A DNA stretch of 30,301 nt from Treponema sp. UBA2869 (GTDB taxonomy: Bacteria > Spirochaetota > Spirochaetia > Treponematales > Treponemataceae), in the NCBI GenBank assembly GCA_002350445.1, contig DEEV01000106.1:1-30301 (forward strand), read 5' to 3'. A model generated the notes under the pieces. It searched no databases. It was not told the DNA's origin and saw only the letters and a list, made by a program, of their open reading frames with translations. This document shows positions 14,838 to 22,792 of this stretch, piece by piece. The translations under genes and the position numbers were made by a program. The stretch's first letter is position 1, and each line of letters opens with the position of its first letter.

Positions 14838-15785
14838 TTAATTAAAGTTAAACTTTATTAACTCAGGGTGAAATTCAAAGTGCATGTTATCAAAAATAAC
14901 CCACTTTCCACCCCAGATAAAGCCTTCTTCTTCAAAAATTTCTATAACTTTTTCCGGCGGCATCCAGCGTTTTTTAAGCGGAATAAGCATCCATGTATCC
15001 GGATATTTGTCCTTTGCCCAGCTCCAGAAAATCTGTTTTCCGCCCTGCTTTTTAGGAAGAACATCTACTGCTATTCCAAGACTATGAAACGATTTTCTGT
15101 TTGTACCTTCAATTATGCGCCAGTAATAGGCATCATTTGATTTTATATTATCCAGAAAAGCCTGAACTTCAGGATCTGTTTTTGCAAGTGCAAAGACTTT
15201 TTCTTCTATACACTTAAGCGGAGCTTTCATACGCTCGTGAACATTTGTCAAATTTCCCAAAAAGCGGATACGCACAATATGCTGCTCAAGCTTTATTCGT
15301 GATTGTGAATCGTAAAGCGCGTCAAAAAAGAACATAGGAGTTCCAGCGCCATCTTTGCGGTTTTGTCGTGAACTAAATTGTTTTATTTGTTCTTTTTCGT
15401 TTTCTGTAAGATTTTCTGGGTCTTGCAGGATTTTTGGGTAATTGTATAAAAGCGACCAATATTTATTCGCGTTTTTCAATTCTGATTCTGGAAGCAGGCT
15501 GCCGTTTGCCCAGTAAAATTCATAAATTTTGCCTTCGCCGTCTTTATCGCCGGATACAAGAGGCACTTTAATTTTTACAATCCAGTCTTTAGAACGACCG
15601 TCATAGCGTTTTGAAAAAGCCACATCCGGATACGCTTCTTCAAAATATTTAAGATTGCTTATGCCAATATATTGTTGTTCATACTGCTCAACTTCCTGCG
15701 CTGCCTGCGAATCAGATTCAGTTTGAGAACTAAGAAATGAAAGGGAGAAATTAAAAAGCAAAAAAAGTAAAATGATTTTCTTCAT
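14838..15785 (-). CDS. Secreted M15-family peptidase (VanY-like D,D-/L,D-carboxypeptidase)
   Basis: A 315-residue exported protein with an N-terminal hydrophobic signal (about residues 2-20). The C-terminal third carries the M15 zinc site: SFHSLGIAVDV gives H234 and D241 of the S-x-H-x2-G-x-A-x-D signature, and NMHFEFHPE gives H302 (and H306). Such enzymes trim peptidoglycan stem peptides in the periplasm. The first 200 residues have no recognised domain but include a Trp/Tyr-rich stretch (KYWSLLYNYPK). TATAAT lies at 15823-15818 about 30 bases before the ATG, with no good Shine-Dalgarno. It is convergent with the PrsW-like gene. The precise bond cleaved cannot be told from the sequence. Confidence 0.82.
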   Translation of the reverse strand: MKKIILLFLLFNFSLSFLSSQTESDSQAAQEVEQYEQQYIGISNLKYFEEAYPDVAFSKRYDGRSKDWIVKIKVPLVSGDKDGEGKIYEFYWANGSLLPESELKNANKYWSLLYNYPKILQDPENLTENEKEQIKQFSSRQNRKDGAGTPMFFFDALYDSQSRIKLEQHIVRIRFLGNLTNVHERMKAPLKCIEEKVFALAKTDPEVQAFLDNIKSNDAYYWRIIEGTNRKSFHSLGIAVDVLPKKQGGKQIFWSWAKDKYPDTWMLIPLKKRWMPPEKVIEIFEEEGFIWGGKWVIFDNMHFEFHPELIKFNFN

Positions 15786-15863
15786 GTCTGGTAATTCTTA
15801 AAACAAGCAATTAAGCAATTATATACAAAAATTTGAAATAAAAAAAGGATTTGATTTTGCGCC

Positions 15864-15890
15864 TTGAAAGCAGTTTTTTCATGCTATAAT
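15864..15890 (+). promoter_or_regulatory. Promoter-like pair before the 35-codon ORF
   Basis: TTGAAA (15864-15869), a short 15-base spacer and a perfect TATAAT (15885-15890) end six bases before ATG 15897. The spacer is below optimal, but the -10 to ATG distance matches other genes here. Confidence 0.45.
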
Positions 15891-15896
15891 TTTGTT

Positions 15897-16004
15897 ATGA
15901 ATGTTTCTTTGCTTTTGGTCATTGCGGCAGGTTTACTTTTGATTATTGGCTTTATAGGTACTTTAGTTTTAAAAAGTAAGGGGGGAATCATCCCCCACCT
16001 ATAA
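15897..16004 (+). CDS. 35-residue membrane peptide, possible truncated DUF456-like remnant
   Basis: A 35-codon ORF beginning MNVSLLLVIAAGLLLIIG encodes one transmembrane helix and ends KGGIIPHL. The IIGFIGTLV segment resembles the first helix of DUF456-type membrane proteins, which are usually well over 100 residues, so this may be a remnant. The last codons are made from the metY terminator hairpin on the opposite strand, which suggests the natural 3' end was lost. A perfect TATAAT sits six bases upstream of the ATG. It could be a real small protein or a fortuitous ORF. Confidence 0.4.
   Translation: MNVSLLLVIAAGLLLIIGFIGTLVLKSKGGIIPHL
15980..15996 (-). terminator. Intrinsic terminator of metY
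   Basis: Read on the minus strand, five G, ATGATT and six C form a short GC-only stem nine bases after the metY stop, followed by CTTACTTTTT. The T-tract is slightly interrupted. Confidence 0.6.
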
Positions 16005-16005
16005 C

Positions 16006-17283
16006 TTAAATAGCCGCAAGGCCAAGTTTAATGTCTTCGATAATGTCGTCGACGTTTTCAAGGCCGCAGCTGAAGCGAACCATTCCGCCGTCAATGCCGG
16101 CTGCCACGAGCTGTTCATCTGTGAGCTGGCGGTGAGTTGCTGATGCCGGGTGAAGAACGCAGGTGCGGATGTCGGCAACGTGAACTTCGTCGCAGGCAAG
16201 CTTGAGGGCATCCATAAAGCGAACGGCTGCTGAACGACCACCCTTAATACTGATAGAAATTACACCACAGGTTCCGTTTGGAAGATACTTCTGAGCGCGC
16301 TCGTAGTATTTGTCGCCAGGGAGTCCAGGGTAAATTACCTTTGCAATTTTGTCTGATGACTTGAAGAACTCTGCAACCTTGCGTGCGTTTGCACAATAGC
16401 GTTCCATGCGGACAGGAAGGGTTTCCAATCCCATATTAAGATAGAAAGCGCTCTGTGCAGCTGGGTAACAACCAAAGTCGCGCATCAGCTGAGTGCGGGC
16501 CTTTACGATATAAGCAGCCTTTCCAAAATCACCAACATAGCGAAGACCATGATAGCTTTCATCCGGTTCAACCATATCAGCAAACTTTCCTGTAGCCTTA
16601 TAAGCTTTTTCCCAGTCAAAGTTTCCAGAATCAACGATACAGCCACCGCCCTGAACTGCGTGGCCATCCATATATTTTGTTGTTGAATGAACTACAATGT
16701 CGGCACCCCACTCGAATGGACGGCACAAAATTGGAGTTGCAAAAGTGTTATCTACAATAAGAGGAAGATTGTTGTCGTGAGCAGCTTTTGCCCAAACATC
16801 AAAATCAAAAACTGTAAGAGCCGGGTTTGCAATTGTTTCGCCAAAAATACACTTTGTATTCGGTTTGATAGCCTTGCAGATTTCCTCATACGAAGCATCA
16901 ACATCAACCCAGATACATTCGATGCCAAGTTTTTTAAGAGTAAAACCAAAAAGGTTGATTGTTCCACCGTAGATTGAAGAAGAAGCAATAAAGCTGTCTC
17001 CTGCACAGCAGAGATTCAAAACAGAAAGAAGCGAAGCAGCCTGTCCGCTGCTTGTAAGCATACAGCCTACTCCACCTTCCAAATCTGCAATTTTCTTTTC
17101 AACTGCATCGCAGGTAGGGTTTGCGAAGCGTGAATACATAAATTCTGTTGGTTTATCAAAAAGAGCCGCAACGTGATCGCAGCTGTCAAAACGGTAAGTT
17201 GTACTCTGTACAATTGGAATAGTTCCAGGTCCACCATTTTCCGGTTTATAGCCTGAGTGTAAAACTTTTGTCTCAATTTTCAT
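16006..17283 (-). CDS. metY: O-acetylhomoserine sulfhydrylase (MetY-type PLP enzyme)
   Basis: A 425-residue Cys/Met-metabolism PLP enzyme. It would convert O-acetylhomoserine plus sulfide to homocysteine. Features are QSTTYRFDS near the N-terminus, the YSRFANPT substrate block, LTSSGQAA (cofactor phosphate), DNTFATPIL, and the Schiff-base Lys203 in HSTTKYMDGHAVQGGG. The C-terminal RFSCGLENVDDIIEDI is typical. At 425 residues it fits the MetY group rather than the about 390-residue methionine gamma-lyases or MetB/MetC, though a lyase side activity cannot be excluded. AAGGAG precedes the ATG. A long upstream region with three TATAG-N7-CTATA operators points to tight control, probably by a LysR-type factor. 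A terminator follows at once, so it is monocistronic. Confidence 0.9.
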   Translation of the reverse strand: MKIETKVLHSGYKPENGGPGTIPIVQSTTYRFDSCDHVAALFDKPTEFMYSRFANPTCDAVEKKIADLEGGVGCMLTSSGQAASLLSVLNLCCAGDSFIASSSIYGGTINLFGFTLKKLGIECIWVDVDASYEEICKAIKPNTKCIFGETIANPALTVFDFDVWAKAAHDNNLPLIVDNTFATPILCRPFEWGADIVVHSTTKYMDGHAVQGGGCIVDSGNFDWEKAYKATGKFADMVEPDESYHGLRYVGDFGKAAYIVKARTQLMRDFGCYPAAQSAFYLNMGLETLPVRMERYCANARKVAEFFKSSDKIAKVIYPGLPGDKYYERAQKYLPNGTCGVISISIKGGRSAAVRFMDALKLACDEVHVADIRTCVLHPASATHRQLTDEQLVAAGIDGGMVRFSCGLENVDDIIEDIKLGLAAI

Positions 17284-17304
17284 TAGAAAGTCTCCTTATA
17301 AACT

Positions 17305-17332
17305 CCGCGTTAGCGGGCGCACAGGAAGTGCG
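17305..17332 (-). other. Two short hairpins in the metY leader
   Basis: CGCAC/GTGCG (17318-17322 with 17328-17332) and CCGC/GCGG (17305-17308 with 17313-17316) are tandem small stems between the operators and the metY Shine-Dalgarno. They match no riboswitch I recognise; no SAM or T-box signature is present. Confidence 0.4.
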
Positions 17333-17340
17333 AAATCTCT

Positions 17341-17450
17341 TATAGGTTTTTCCTATAACAGCATTATATAAAAAAGCATAGGATTAAACTATAAAAATTG
17401 AGATTAATATTATACTGTTTTTCTATAACGAGTTATAGGATTTATCTATA
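17341..17450 (-). promoter_or_regulatory. metY operator region with three TATAG-N7-CTATA sites
   Basis: Three 17-bp dyads lie at 17341-17357 (TATAG GTTTTTC CTATA), 17377-17393 (CATAG GATTAAA CTATA) and 17434-17450 (TATAG GATTTAT CTATA). A fourth overlapping palindrome, CTATAAC-GA-GTTATAG, is at 17423-17438. Candidate -10 boxes for metY (TATAAT on the minus strand) are at 17363-17368 and 17409-17414, with poor -35 regions. ATAG-N7-CTAT is the form of OxyR-like LysR-type sites, and weak -35 regions fit an activated promoter. The regulator itself is not in the window. Confidence 0.65.
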
Positions 17451-17456
17451 TGAGGA

Positions 17457-19619
17457 TTAGATTTCAAACTGATCAACCTGGCTTCCCATTTTGCCGATAG
17501 AATCTTCCATCAATTTAGAAATTTCTGAAAGTGAATTACCAACGGCATTAATCTTAGAAGCACTTGCACTCATTTCGCTCATACCTTGCTTCATGCTTGC
17601 AGTTTCATTCTGAAGACGGCCAATTTCTTCCATAATTGCACGGCTGTCTCGTGACATTTCTTTAGAAGCGTTCTGAACTTCCTGAGAACTTTCATTCATA
17701 CCGTTGAGAGATTCTGTAATCTGAACGGAATCTTCCTGCTGAATTGTCATTGCTTCCTTAATCTGACGAACAAGAACATCTGTTTCATGAATTTCGTTTG
17801 CAAGGCTTGCATAGCCATTAACACCACGCTGTGTAGCATCAACAACCGTAACGATTGTATTCTGAATACCGTTAAGCTGTTCACCGATTGTTTTTGACTG
17901 TGTACTTGAAGTTTCTGAAAGTTTACGGATTTCGTCTGCAACTACAGCAAAGCCCTTTCCTGCTTCGCCCGCATGAGCCGCCTCAATTGCAGCGTTCATT
18001 GCAAGAAGATTTGTCTGAGAAGCAATAGAAGCAATTACAGCGTTTGCCTCGCTAAGCATTTTAGACTGATTTTCAATATCGCTGATTTTTGCCTGAAGTT
18101 CGCTTTGTGTTTTAGCACCGTTTTCGGCATCACTTTCAAGTCTGCCAAACGAAGTAACCATTTTGTCAATTGACTGATTAACTTCACCGATTTTTGAAAT
18201 CATCTGACTAACAACTCCAGATGCTTTCTGGATAGCTTCTGACTGTACTGTAACAAGCTCTTCGAGGGATGAAATGCTTGTAAGAATCTTATTTATACTT
18301 TCGGTTGTCTGAGATACGCTTTCGGTCTGAGAACCAAGGTCGTTGTTCATTGTAGAAATGTTTGCACTAATTTGTGTAATTGCAGCCATAGCCTCGCTTG
18401 TTGAACCATTGAGTGTTGTACCGGCTTCGGTAAGTGAGCCCTTTGTCTGCTTCATGCTTTTGATAATATCCTGAAGTTTTTCCGAGAATACGTTAAAGCT
18501 TTCTGCAACATCACCAATTTCATTTTTAGATTTAATGCTGATTCTTTTTGTAAGATTTGCACGACCTTCGGCAATTTGATTTGCATTTTCACTAATAGCA
18601 TTACGAATTGTTTTTAATGGACGAATAACCTTACGAGTAACAAAAGCAGTTGCCAAAGCAATAAGAACTGCTACAATTGCGCAAATTAAGATTGTAGTTT
18701 TAAGAGTCTGATAAAAGGCTGCAAAAACAGTTTCCTTTGGACAGAATGCAACAATCTGATAGCCGGTCTTAGCATTTGTGATTTTTTCTGCAAAATATTT
18801 TCTGTAGTTTCCGTCAGGCACTGTGATTAAACCATCTTTGTTTGATGAATTAAGGAAGCTAACAAGGTCTGGAATATTGATTTCTGAAACATTCTGGAAA
18901 TTACATTTTCTGCTGCCAGTGTCAGCAAGAACAGTTCCGTCCTTCTGAATCATCATAAAGAATGAACCTTCGCCAAGATTCATTGCTTCAAGAATTTTAT
19001 TAAGAGTTTCAAGAGAAACTTCAATTGAAGAGTTCCCAATAAAATCACCTGATTTGTCGTAAACGCTTTTTGTAATTCCTACTACAGTTGCGCCTACAGT
19101 TGAAGCAAAGGCATCAGTAATCATAACTTTACCGTTACCTTTTGTTGCAGTCTGATACCAGCCGCGCTTACGAGGGTCGTATCCGCCGTTCATTGAACTG
19201 TCAAAGTTTGTAGCGTAGCCGCCCCACTTTGTTCCAATATAGATTTCGGCAATATCGCTGTCGTTTCCTGCAAAACTTTTGCAAACCGTTCTGATTGCTT
19301 CTTCAGTCGGGCTCTTTTTATATTCAAGAATCTGAATAGGACCAACTTCATTTACAAAAGAATGAATTGTATCGTCTGCCTTTCTTACTTCATCTGTTTC
19401 TGAAAAAACATTCAGCTCTATCTCTTTTGCGCTAAAAAACATAGAAATTGAATCTGAAAACTCTGAAAGTGCTGTCTCTGAACTGTCATAAAAGTTTGCA
19501 AGGCTGTTTCTATAAAAGAAGAAGCCTGTTGTTAAAGAAGAAATTGCTACTATGAAAATAATTATTGCAGCAACTCCAATTGAAAATCTTGTAGAAAGCG
19601 ATAAGCGTTTTTTGTTCAT
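17457..19619 (-). CDS. Methyl-accepting chemotaxis protein with periplasmic Cache domain
   Basis: A 720-residue chemoreceptor. It has a first transmembrane helix (about residues 12-36) and a periplasmic dCache-like sensor (about 40-300) with YDPRKRGWYQTA and GVVGITKSVYDKSGDFIGN-type blocks. The second transmembrane helix (about 303-328) is followed by a HAMP domain (about 329-385) and a long coiled-coil signalling domain. The hairpin tip that contacts CheA/CheW is clear around residues 540-570 (EAAHAGEAGKGFAVVADEIR). Cache receptors commonly sense amino acids or other small metabolites; the ligand here is unknown. The start has GAGGG upstream. It sits between metY and purH on the same strand and is probably its own unit. 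No C-terminal NWETF-type CheR tether is seen. Confidence 0.94.
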   Translation of the reverse strand: MNKKRLSLSTRFSIGVAAIIIFIVAISSLTTGFFFYRNSLANFYDSSETALSEFSDSISMFFSAKEIELNVFSETDEVRKADDTIHSFVNEVGPIQILEYKKSPTEEAIRTVCKSFAGNDSDIAEIYIGTKWGGYATNFDSSMNGGYDPRKRGWYQTATKGNGKVMITDAFASTVGATVVGITKSVYDKSGDFIGNSSIEVSLETLNKILEAMNLGEGSFFMMIQKDGTVLADTGSRKCNFQNVSEINIPDLVSFLNSSNKDGLITVPDGNYRKYFAEKITNAKTGYQIVAFCPKETVFAAFYQTLKTTILICAIVAVLIALATAFVTRKVIRPLKTIRNAISENANQIAEGRANLTKRISIKSKNEIGDVAESFNVFSEKLQDIIKSMKQTKGSLTEAGTTLNGSTSEAMAAITQISANISTMNNDLGSQTESVSQTTESINKILTSISSLEELVTVQSEAIQKASGVVSQMISKIGEVNQSIDKMVTSFGRLESDAENGAKTQSELQAKISDIENQSKMLSEANAVIASIASQTNLLAMNAAIEAAHAGEAGKGFAVVADEIRKLSETSSTQSKTIGEQLNGIQNTIVTVVDATQRGVNGYASLANEIHETDVLVRQIKEAMTIQQEDSVQITESLNGMNESSQEVQNASKEMSRDSRAIMEEIGRLQNETASMKQGMSEMSASASKINAVGNSLSEISKLMEDSIGKMGSQVDQFEI

Positions 19620-19676
19620 TTTACCCTCTTTTTGACTTTTATAAGTCGAACAAAATATTGTTTATTATATAAAAAA

Positions 19677-19701
19677 ATCGACAGGTTAATAGCCTGTCGA
19701 T
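19677..19701 (-). terminator. Intrinsic terminator of the AICAR formyltransferase gene
   Basis: ATCGACAGG (19677-19685) and CCTGTCGAT (19693-19701) make a perfect 9-bp stem with a 7-base loop, followed on the minus strand by seven T. It lies eight bases after the purH stop. Its CCTGTCGA core is shared with the dispersed repeat of this window. Confidence 0.85.
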
Positions 19702-19708
19702 TCTTTTA

Positions 19709-20884
19709 TTAGTGATGGAATAAGCGGATACCGTTGAAACACATAACCATGTTGTAGTCATCAGCAGCTTTAATTACGAGGTCGTCGCGAACGCTTCCGC
19801 CCGGCTGAACAACAACAGTTACACCGCTCTTGCGTGCACGCTCAATGTTGTCTCCAAATGGGAAGAAGGCATCAGAACCAACTGCAACATTTGTGTTCTT
19901 TGCAATCCATTCAGCTTTTTCTTCGCGAGTGAAAACTTCCGGCTTTACCTTAAAGAAGTTCTGCCATTTGCCTTCTGCAAGAACATCCATATATTCTTCA
20001 CCGATATAAACATCGATTGTGTTATCGCGGTCTGCGCGTTTAATGCCGTCAACAAACTGCAAGCCCAAAACCTTAGGACTCTGACGCAGCCACCAGTTAT
20101 CAGCCTTCTGACCGGCAAGACGAGTACAGTGAACGCGGCTCTGCTGTCCAGCCCCTATACCAATTGCCTGTCCGTCCTTTACGAAACAAACTGAGTTAGA
20201 CTGAGTATATTTAAGAACAATCAGAGAAATTACAAGATTGCGTTTGTCTTCTTCGCTAAGGTTCTTGTTCTTTGTTACGATATTTGAAAGAGCAGATTTT
20301 TCATCAATCTTAAGGAAGTTGTGTCCCTGTTCAAAAGTAACACCAAAAACCTGCTTGCGTTCAAGCTCAGCTGGAACGTAATTTGGATCAATCTGAATTA
20401 CACAGTAGTTACCGTTTTTCTTTGCCTTAAGAATCTCAAGAGCTTTCTCTGAATAGCCCGGTGCAATAATACCATCAGAAACTTCCTTCTTAATAAGAAG
20501 AGCAGTTGCTTCATCACACTTGTCGCTCAAAGAAATAAAATCGCCAAAAGATGACATGCGGTCTGCACCACGAGCACGTGCATAAGCACAGGCAAGCGGA
20601 GAAAGTTCAACGCCGTCTGTAAAATAAATCTGCTTAAGAGTGTCTGAAAGTGGAAGTCCAACAGCAGCACCGGCAGGTGACACGTGCTTAAAAGATGTAG
20701 CAGCAGGAAGTCCGGTAGCTTCCTTCAATTCCTTAACAAGCTGCCAGCCATTCAATGCGTCGAGCAGGTTAATATACCCTGGTCTGCCATTAACTACAGT
20801 AATTGGCAAATCGCCGTTTTCCATGTAAACCCTTGCAGGCTTCTGATTAGGATTGCATCCATATTTCAATTCAAGTTCTTTCAT
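19709..20884 (-). CDS. purH: Stand-alone AICAR formyltransferase (PurH-like)
   Basis: A 391-residue protein that contains only the AICAR transformylase part of PurH and no N-terminal MGS-like IMP cyclohydrolase domain. It would add the formyl group from 10-formyl-THF to AICAR. Conserved blocks are ELELKYGCNPNQKPARV at the start, ATSFKHVSPAGAAVG with the catalytic Lys-His pair, GIGAGQQSRVHC, SDAFFPFGDN and VVQPGGSVRDD. The ending GIRLFHH is typical of this family. Cyclisation to IMP would then need a separate enzyme, and the PurO-like gene two positions upstream on the same strand supplies it. The ATG lacks a Shine-Dalgarno. A terminator follows immediately. Confidence 0.93.
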   Translation of the reverse strand: MKELELKYGCNPNQKPARVYMENGDLPITVVNGRPGYINLLDALNGWQLVKELKEATGLPAATSFKHVSPAGAAVGLPLSDTLKQIYFTDGVELSPLACAYARARGADRMSSFGDFISLSDKCDEATALLIKKEVSDGIIAPGYSEKALEILKAKKNGNYCVIQIDPNYVPAELERKQVFGVTFEQGHNFLKIDEKSALSNIVTKNKNLSEEDKRNLVISLIVLKYTQSNSVCFVKDGQAIGIGAGQQSRVHCTRLAGQKADNWWLRQSPKVLGLQFVDGIKRADRDNTIDVYIGEEYMDVLAEGKWQNFFKVKPEVFTREEKAEWIAKNTNVAVGSDAFFPFGDNIERARKSGVTVVVQPGGSVRDDLVIKAADDYNMVMCFNGIRLFHH

Positions 20885-20892
20885 ATAGAAAC

Positions 20893-20921
20893 ATAATATA
20901 GAAAAAATGATTTTTTGTGTA
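20893..20921 (-). promoter_or_regulatory. Putative purH promoter
   Basis: On the minus strand TACACA (20921-20916), 17 bases and TATTAT (20898-20893) end eight bases before the ATG. This would let purH be expressed apart from the upstream genes. No PUR-box or purine riboswitch is seen. Confidence 0.35.
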
Positions 20922-20932
20922 GATAGGAAACT

Positions 20933-22051
20933 TTATTGTTCATTCCAAATCTTATTTAACTTTCCAGCGACAATTGTTGCGTTCGTTTTAGAAATAGGGC
21001 GGTTTACAAGAACAATCACAGTGATTTTACTTTTCATGTTGTATGACATATACGAATTAAACACATTTGTTGTGCCGCCGTGGAAAATCAACTTTCCGTT
21101 GCGGTTTAAGCCAAAGCCGTAAGATTCCGTTTTTATCATTTTCTTGAACGAAGATTTTTTTACAACTTTTCCGTCTGTAAGCAAAACTCGCCATTTAAAT
21201 AAATCAGTTACGTTTGAATTCAAATCACCGCAGCCTTTTGCAAGAGGTTTTGGAATGCTGTAATAGCGTCCTTTATAATCATAGCCAATTGCATCAGTTT
21301 TCTGGAATTCCAGGTTAGAATCATTCATCCCACATTTTTCCAGAATATTTTTTTGAAGGTATTTCTCAAATGATTCGCCCGAAACCTGTTCAATTATCCG
21401 CGCAAGAATAATATAGTTTGTGTTGCAGTAAAAATAAGTTGAATCTGGTTTTGCAATGACAGGCGCTTTATTCAGATAATCAAAAACAATGTTTTCGTCT
21501 ACACTCTGACAGGCAAGCTGTTTTGCTTCCAGACTGCGGTAAACTTTTTTAGGAAAAAAATCATCTGCGGCGTTTATGCAGTCTGTAAGACCCGAGCGCA
21601 TATTCAAAAGCATTTTTATTGTGATTTTATCGCCATGTTCAAAATCTGGAAAATATTTAGAAACCTTATCTTTTAGTGAAATTTTATGATTTTGAACCAG
21701 CTGCATAATTGCGGCCGCTGTAAGCTGTTTTGTAAGAGAACCTGCTTCGTAGGTTGTGTGTATTGTATTTTTTTCGGGATTTTCAGATTTTTCGTTACAG
21801 AAACCGTAGCCTTTTGCAAATATTATTTTATTTTTTCTGGCAATAAGTACGGTTCCCTGAAAATCAGTTTCCTGTAGATAAGAGTCAGCGGACTGAATAA
21901 AATCAGAGTATTTTTTTACCCTGATTTCATCATCTTTCCATACTTTGTTTTTAATTGAGCATGACAAAAAACACGCAGAAAAACCAAGCACAAGAAACAG
22001 CCGCTGAAAAGCAAATGTTTGACCTGCTCTCCAAATCTGCTTTTTAAACAT
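20933..22051 (-). CDS. Serine hydrolase, class C beta-lactamase/penicillin-binding-like lipoprotein
   Basis: A 372-residue member of the beta-lactamase/DD-peptidase superfamily. The catalytic S105-L-T-K108 lies in YEAGSLTKQL. The second element is Y208-C-N210, and the third is HGG in FHGGTTNV near residue 331, as in class C and esterase-like relatives. The N-terminus has a signal peptide with FSAC27 as a possible lipobox, so it is likely a periplasmic lipoprotein. Such proteins include peptidoglycan carboxypeptidases, esterases and true beta-lactamases; sequence alone does not decide. Its start overlaps the PurO stop by eight bases, so it is translated from the same mRNA despite no evident purine role. 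Confidence 0.85.
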   Translation of the reverse strand: MFKKQIWRAGQTFAFQRLFLVLGFSACFLSCSIKNKVWKDDEIRVKKYSDFIQSADSYLQETDFQGTVLIARKNKIIFAKGYGFCNEKSENPEKNTIHTTYEAGSLTKQLTAAAIMQLVQNHKISLKDKVSKYFPDFEHGDKITIKMLLNMRSGLTDCINAADDFFPKKVYRSLEAKQLACQSVDENIVFDYLNKAPVIAKPDSTYFYCNTNYIILARIIEQVSGESFEKYLQKNILEKCGMNDSNLEFQKTDAIGYDYKGRYYSIPKPLAKGCGDLNSNVTDLFKWRVLLTDGKVVKKSSFKKMIKTESYGFGLNRNGKLIFHGGTTNVFNSYMSYNMKSKITVIVLVNRPISKTNATIVAGKLNKIWNEQ

Positions 22052-22781
22052 TCTTATTTATTATTTTTGTTTCCGCCTTTCCCGTAGCAATTTCAATGAA
22101 TCTTACAAAAAGAGAAACTTTATTGTCATTATTCAAAGAATTCCAGATAGTTTGAGATAGCTGTTCAATATTTCCTTCAAGCTTTATCTTTACAGGCTCG
22201 CCTTCAAAGCTTGGCAAAGGATTTCCATCTTCCATGTAAGTATGAATGTAACGTCCTTCGCCGTTTGCAGGATTATCATAAGTGTATGTAAAACGCAATG
22301 TGTTATCTGGATTTCCGTCATCACTTTTAAGAATTGAAAGTGAATATGCATAACTGCCGTCAATTCCACCTTCCAAATCGAGCAAAGAAGAGATGCGAGG
22401 AGTATAGTTAGGAGCGTCGTGTTCGTATTTGCGGCTTCTTAATGACTGTTCAAATGTAAGACCTTTTTTAAGTCCGTCGTAAATTGTATCTGTCTGGTCA
22501 CCGTTTGTTACGATTGTCTTTTTACCAAGTTCACGTACAGCGGCATAAATTATAAGGCTTGGATCGCCTGCAATTAATGATTCATCAAATGCTTTTGTGC
22601 GAACAACGTCTGTTCCGTTTTCTTTTTCTGTTACAAAAATACGGTTGCGGCTTCCGGCGCTGCGACCCATTGTCCAGTATGCAGAAACTGCATATTTTCC
22701 ATCTTCAGATTTTCCTGCAATAATTCCGCGTCCAGGGTAAGATGTGCGGCTCAGTTCAGATTTTAAGTCTACGATTTTCAT
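22044..22781 (-). CDS. purO: PurO-type IMP cyclohydrolase
   Basis: A 245-residue protein of the archaeal-type IMP cyclohydrolase family (IMP_cyclohyd), which closes FAICAR to IMP. Recognisable blocks are SYPGRGIIAG (residues 14-23), a GRSAGSRNRIF block (about 39-49), and GDPSLIIYAAVR. Later KYEHDAPNYTPRIS and the GSYAYSLSILK strand follow family order. This fold is unrelated to the PurH cyclohydrolase domain. Together with the stand-alone formyltransferase at 19709 it completes purine synthesis. GCAGGA precedes the ATG, 11 bases after the GGDEF-EAL stop. The gene is overlapped by the serine hydrolase at its 3' end. I rely on family motifs recalled from memory. Confidence 0.85.
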   Translation of the reverse strand: MKIVDLKSELSRTSYPGRGIIAGKSEDGKYAVSAYWTMGRSAGSRNRIFVTEKENGTDVVRTKAFDESLIAGDPSLIIYAAVRELGKKTIVTNGDQTDTIYDGLKKGLTFEQSLRSRKYEHDAPNYTPRISSLLDLEGGIDGSYAYSLSILKSDDGNPDNTLRFTYTYDNPANGEGRYIHTYMEDGNPLPSFEGEPVKIKLEGNIEQLSQTIWNSLNNDNKVSLFVRFIEIATGKAETKIINKNV

Positions 22782-22792
22782 TTTTTTCCTGC

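Noticed and set aside
17284..17456. SAM riboswitch or T-box in front of metY
   Set aside because: No conserved riboswitch core or T-box sequence is seen; only two small hairpins and AT-rich dyads are present.
19620..19670. Sigma28-type promoter for the chemoreceptor (TAAA and a GACTTATAA-like block)
   Set aside because: The spacing and the downstream block deviate too much from the known flagellar/chemotaxis consensus to claim it.
20933..22051. Dedicated antibiotic-resistance beta-lactamase
   Set aside because: The motifs define only the broad serine-hydrolase superfamily, and the operon context gives no sign of a resistance cassette.
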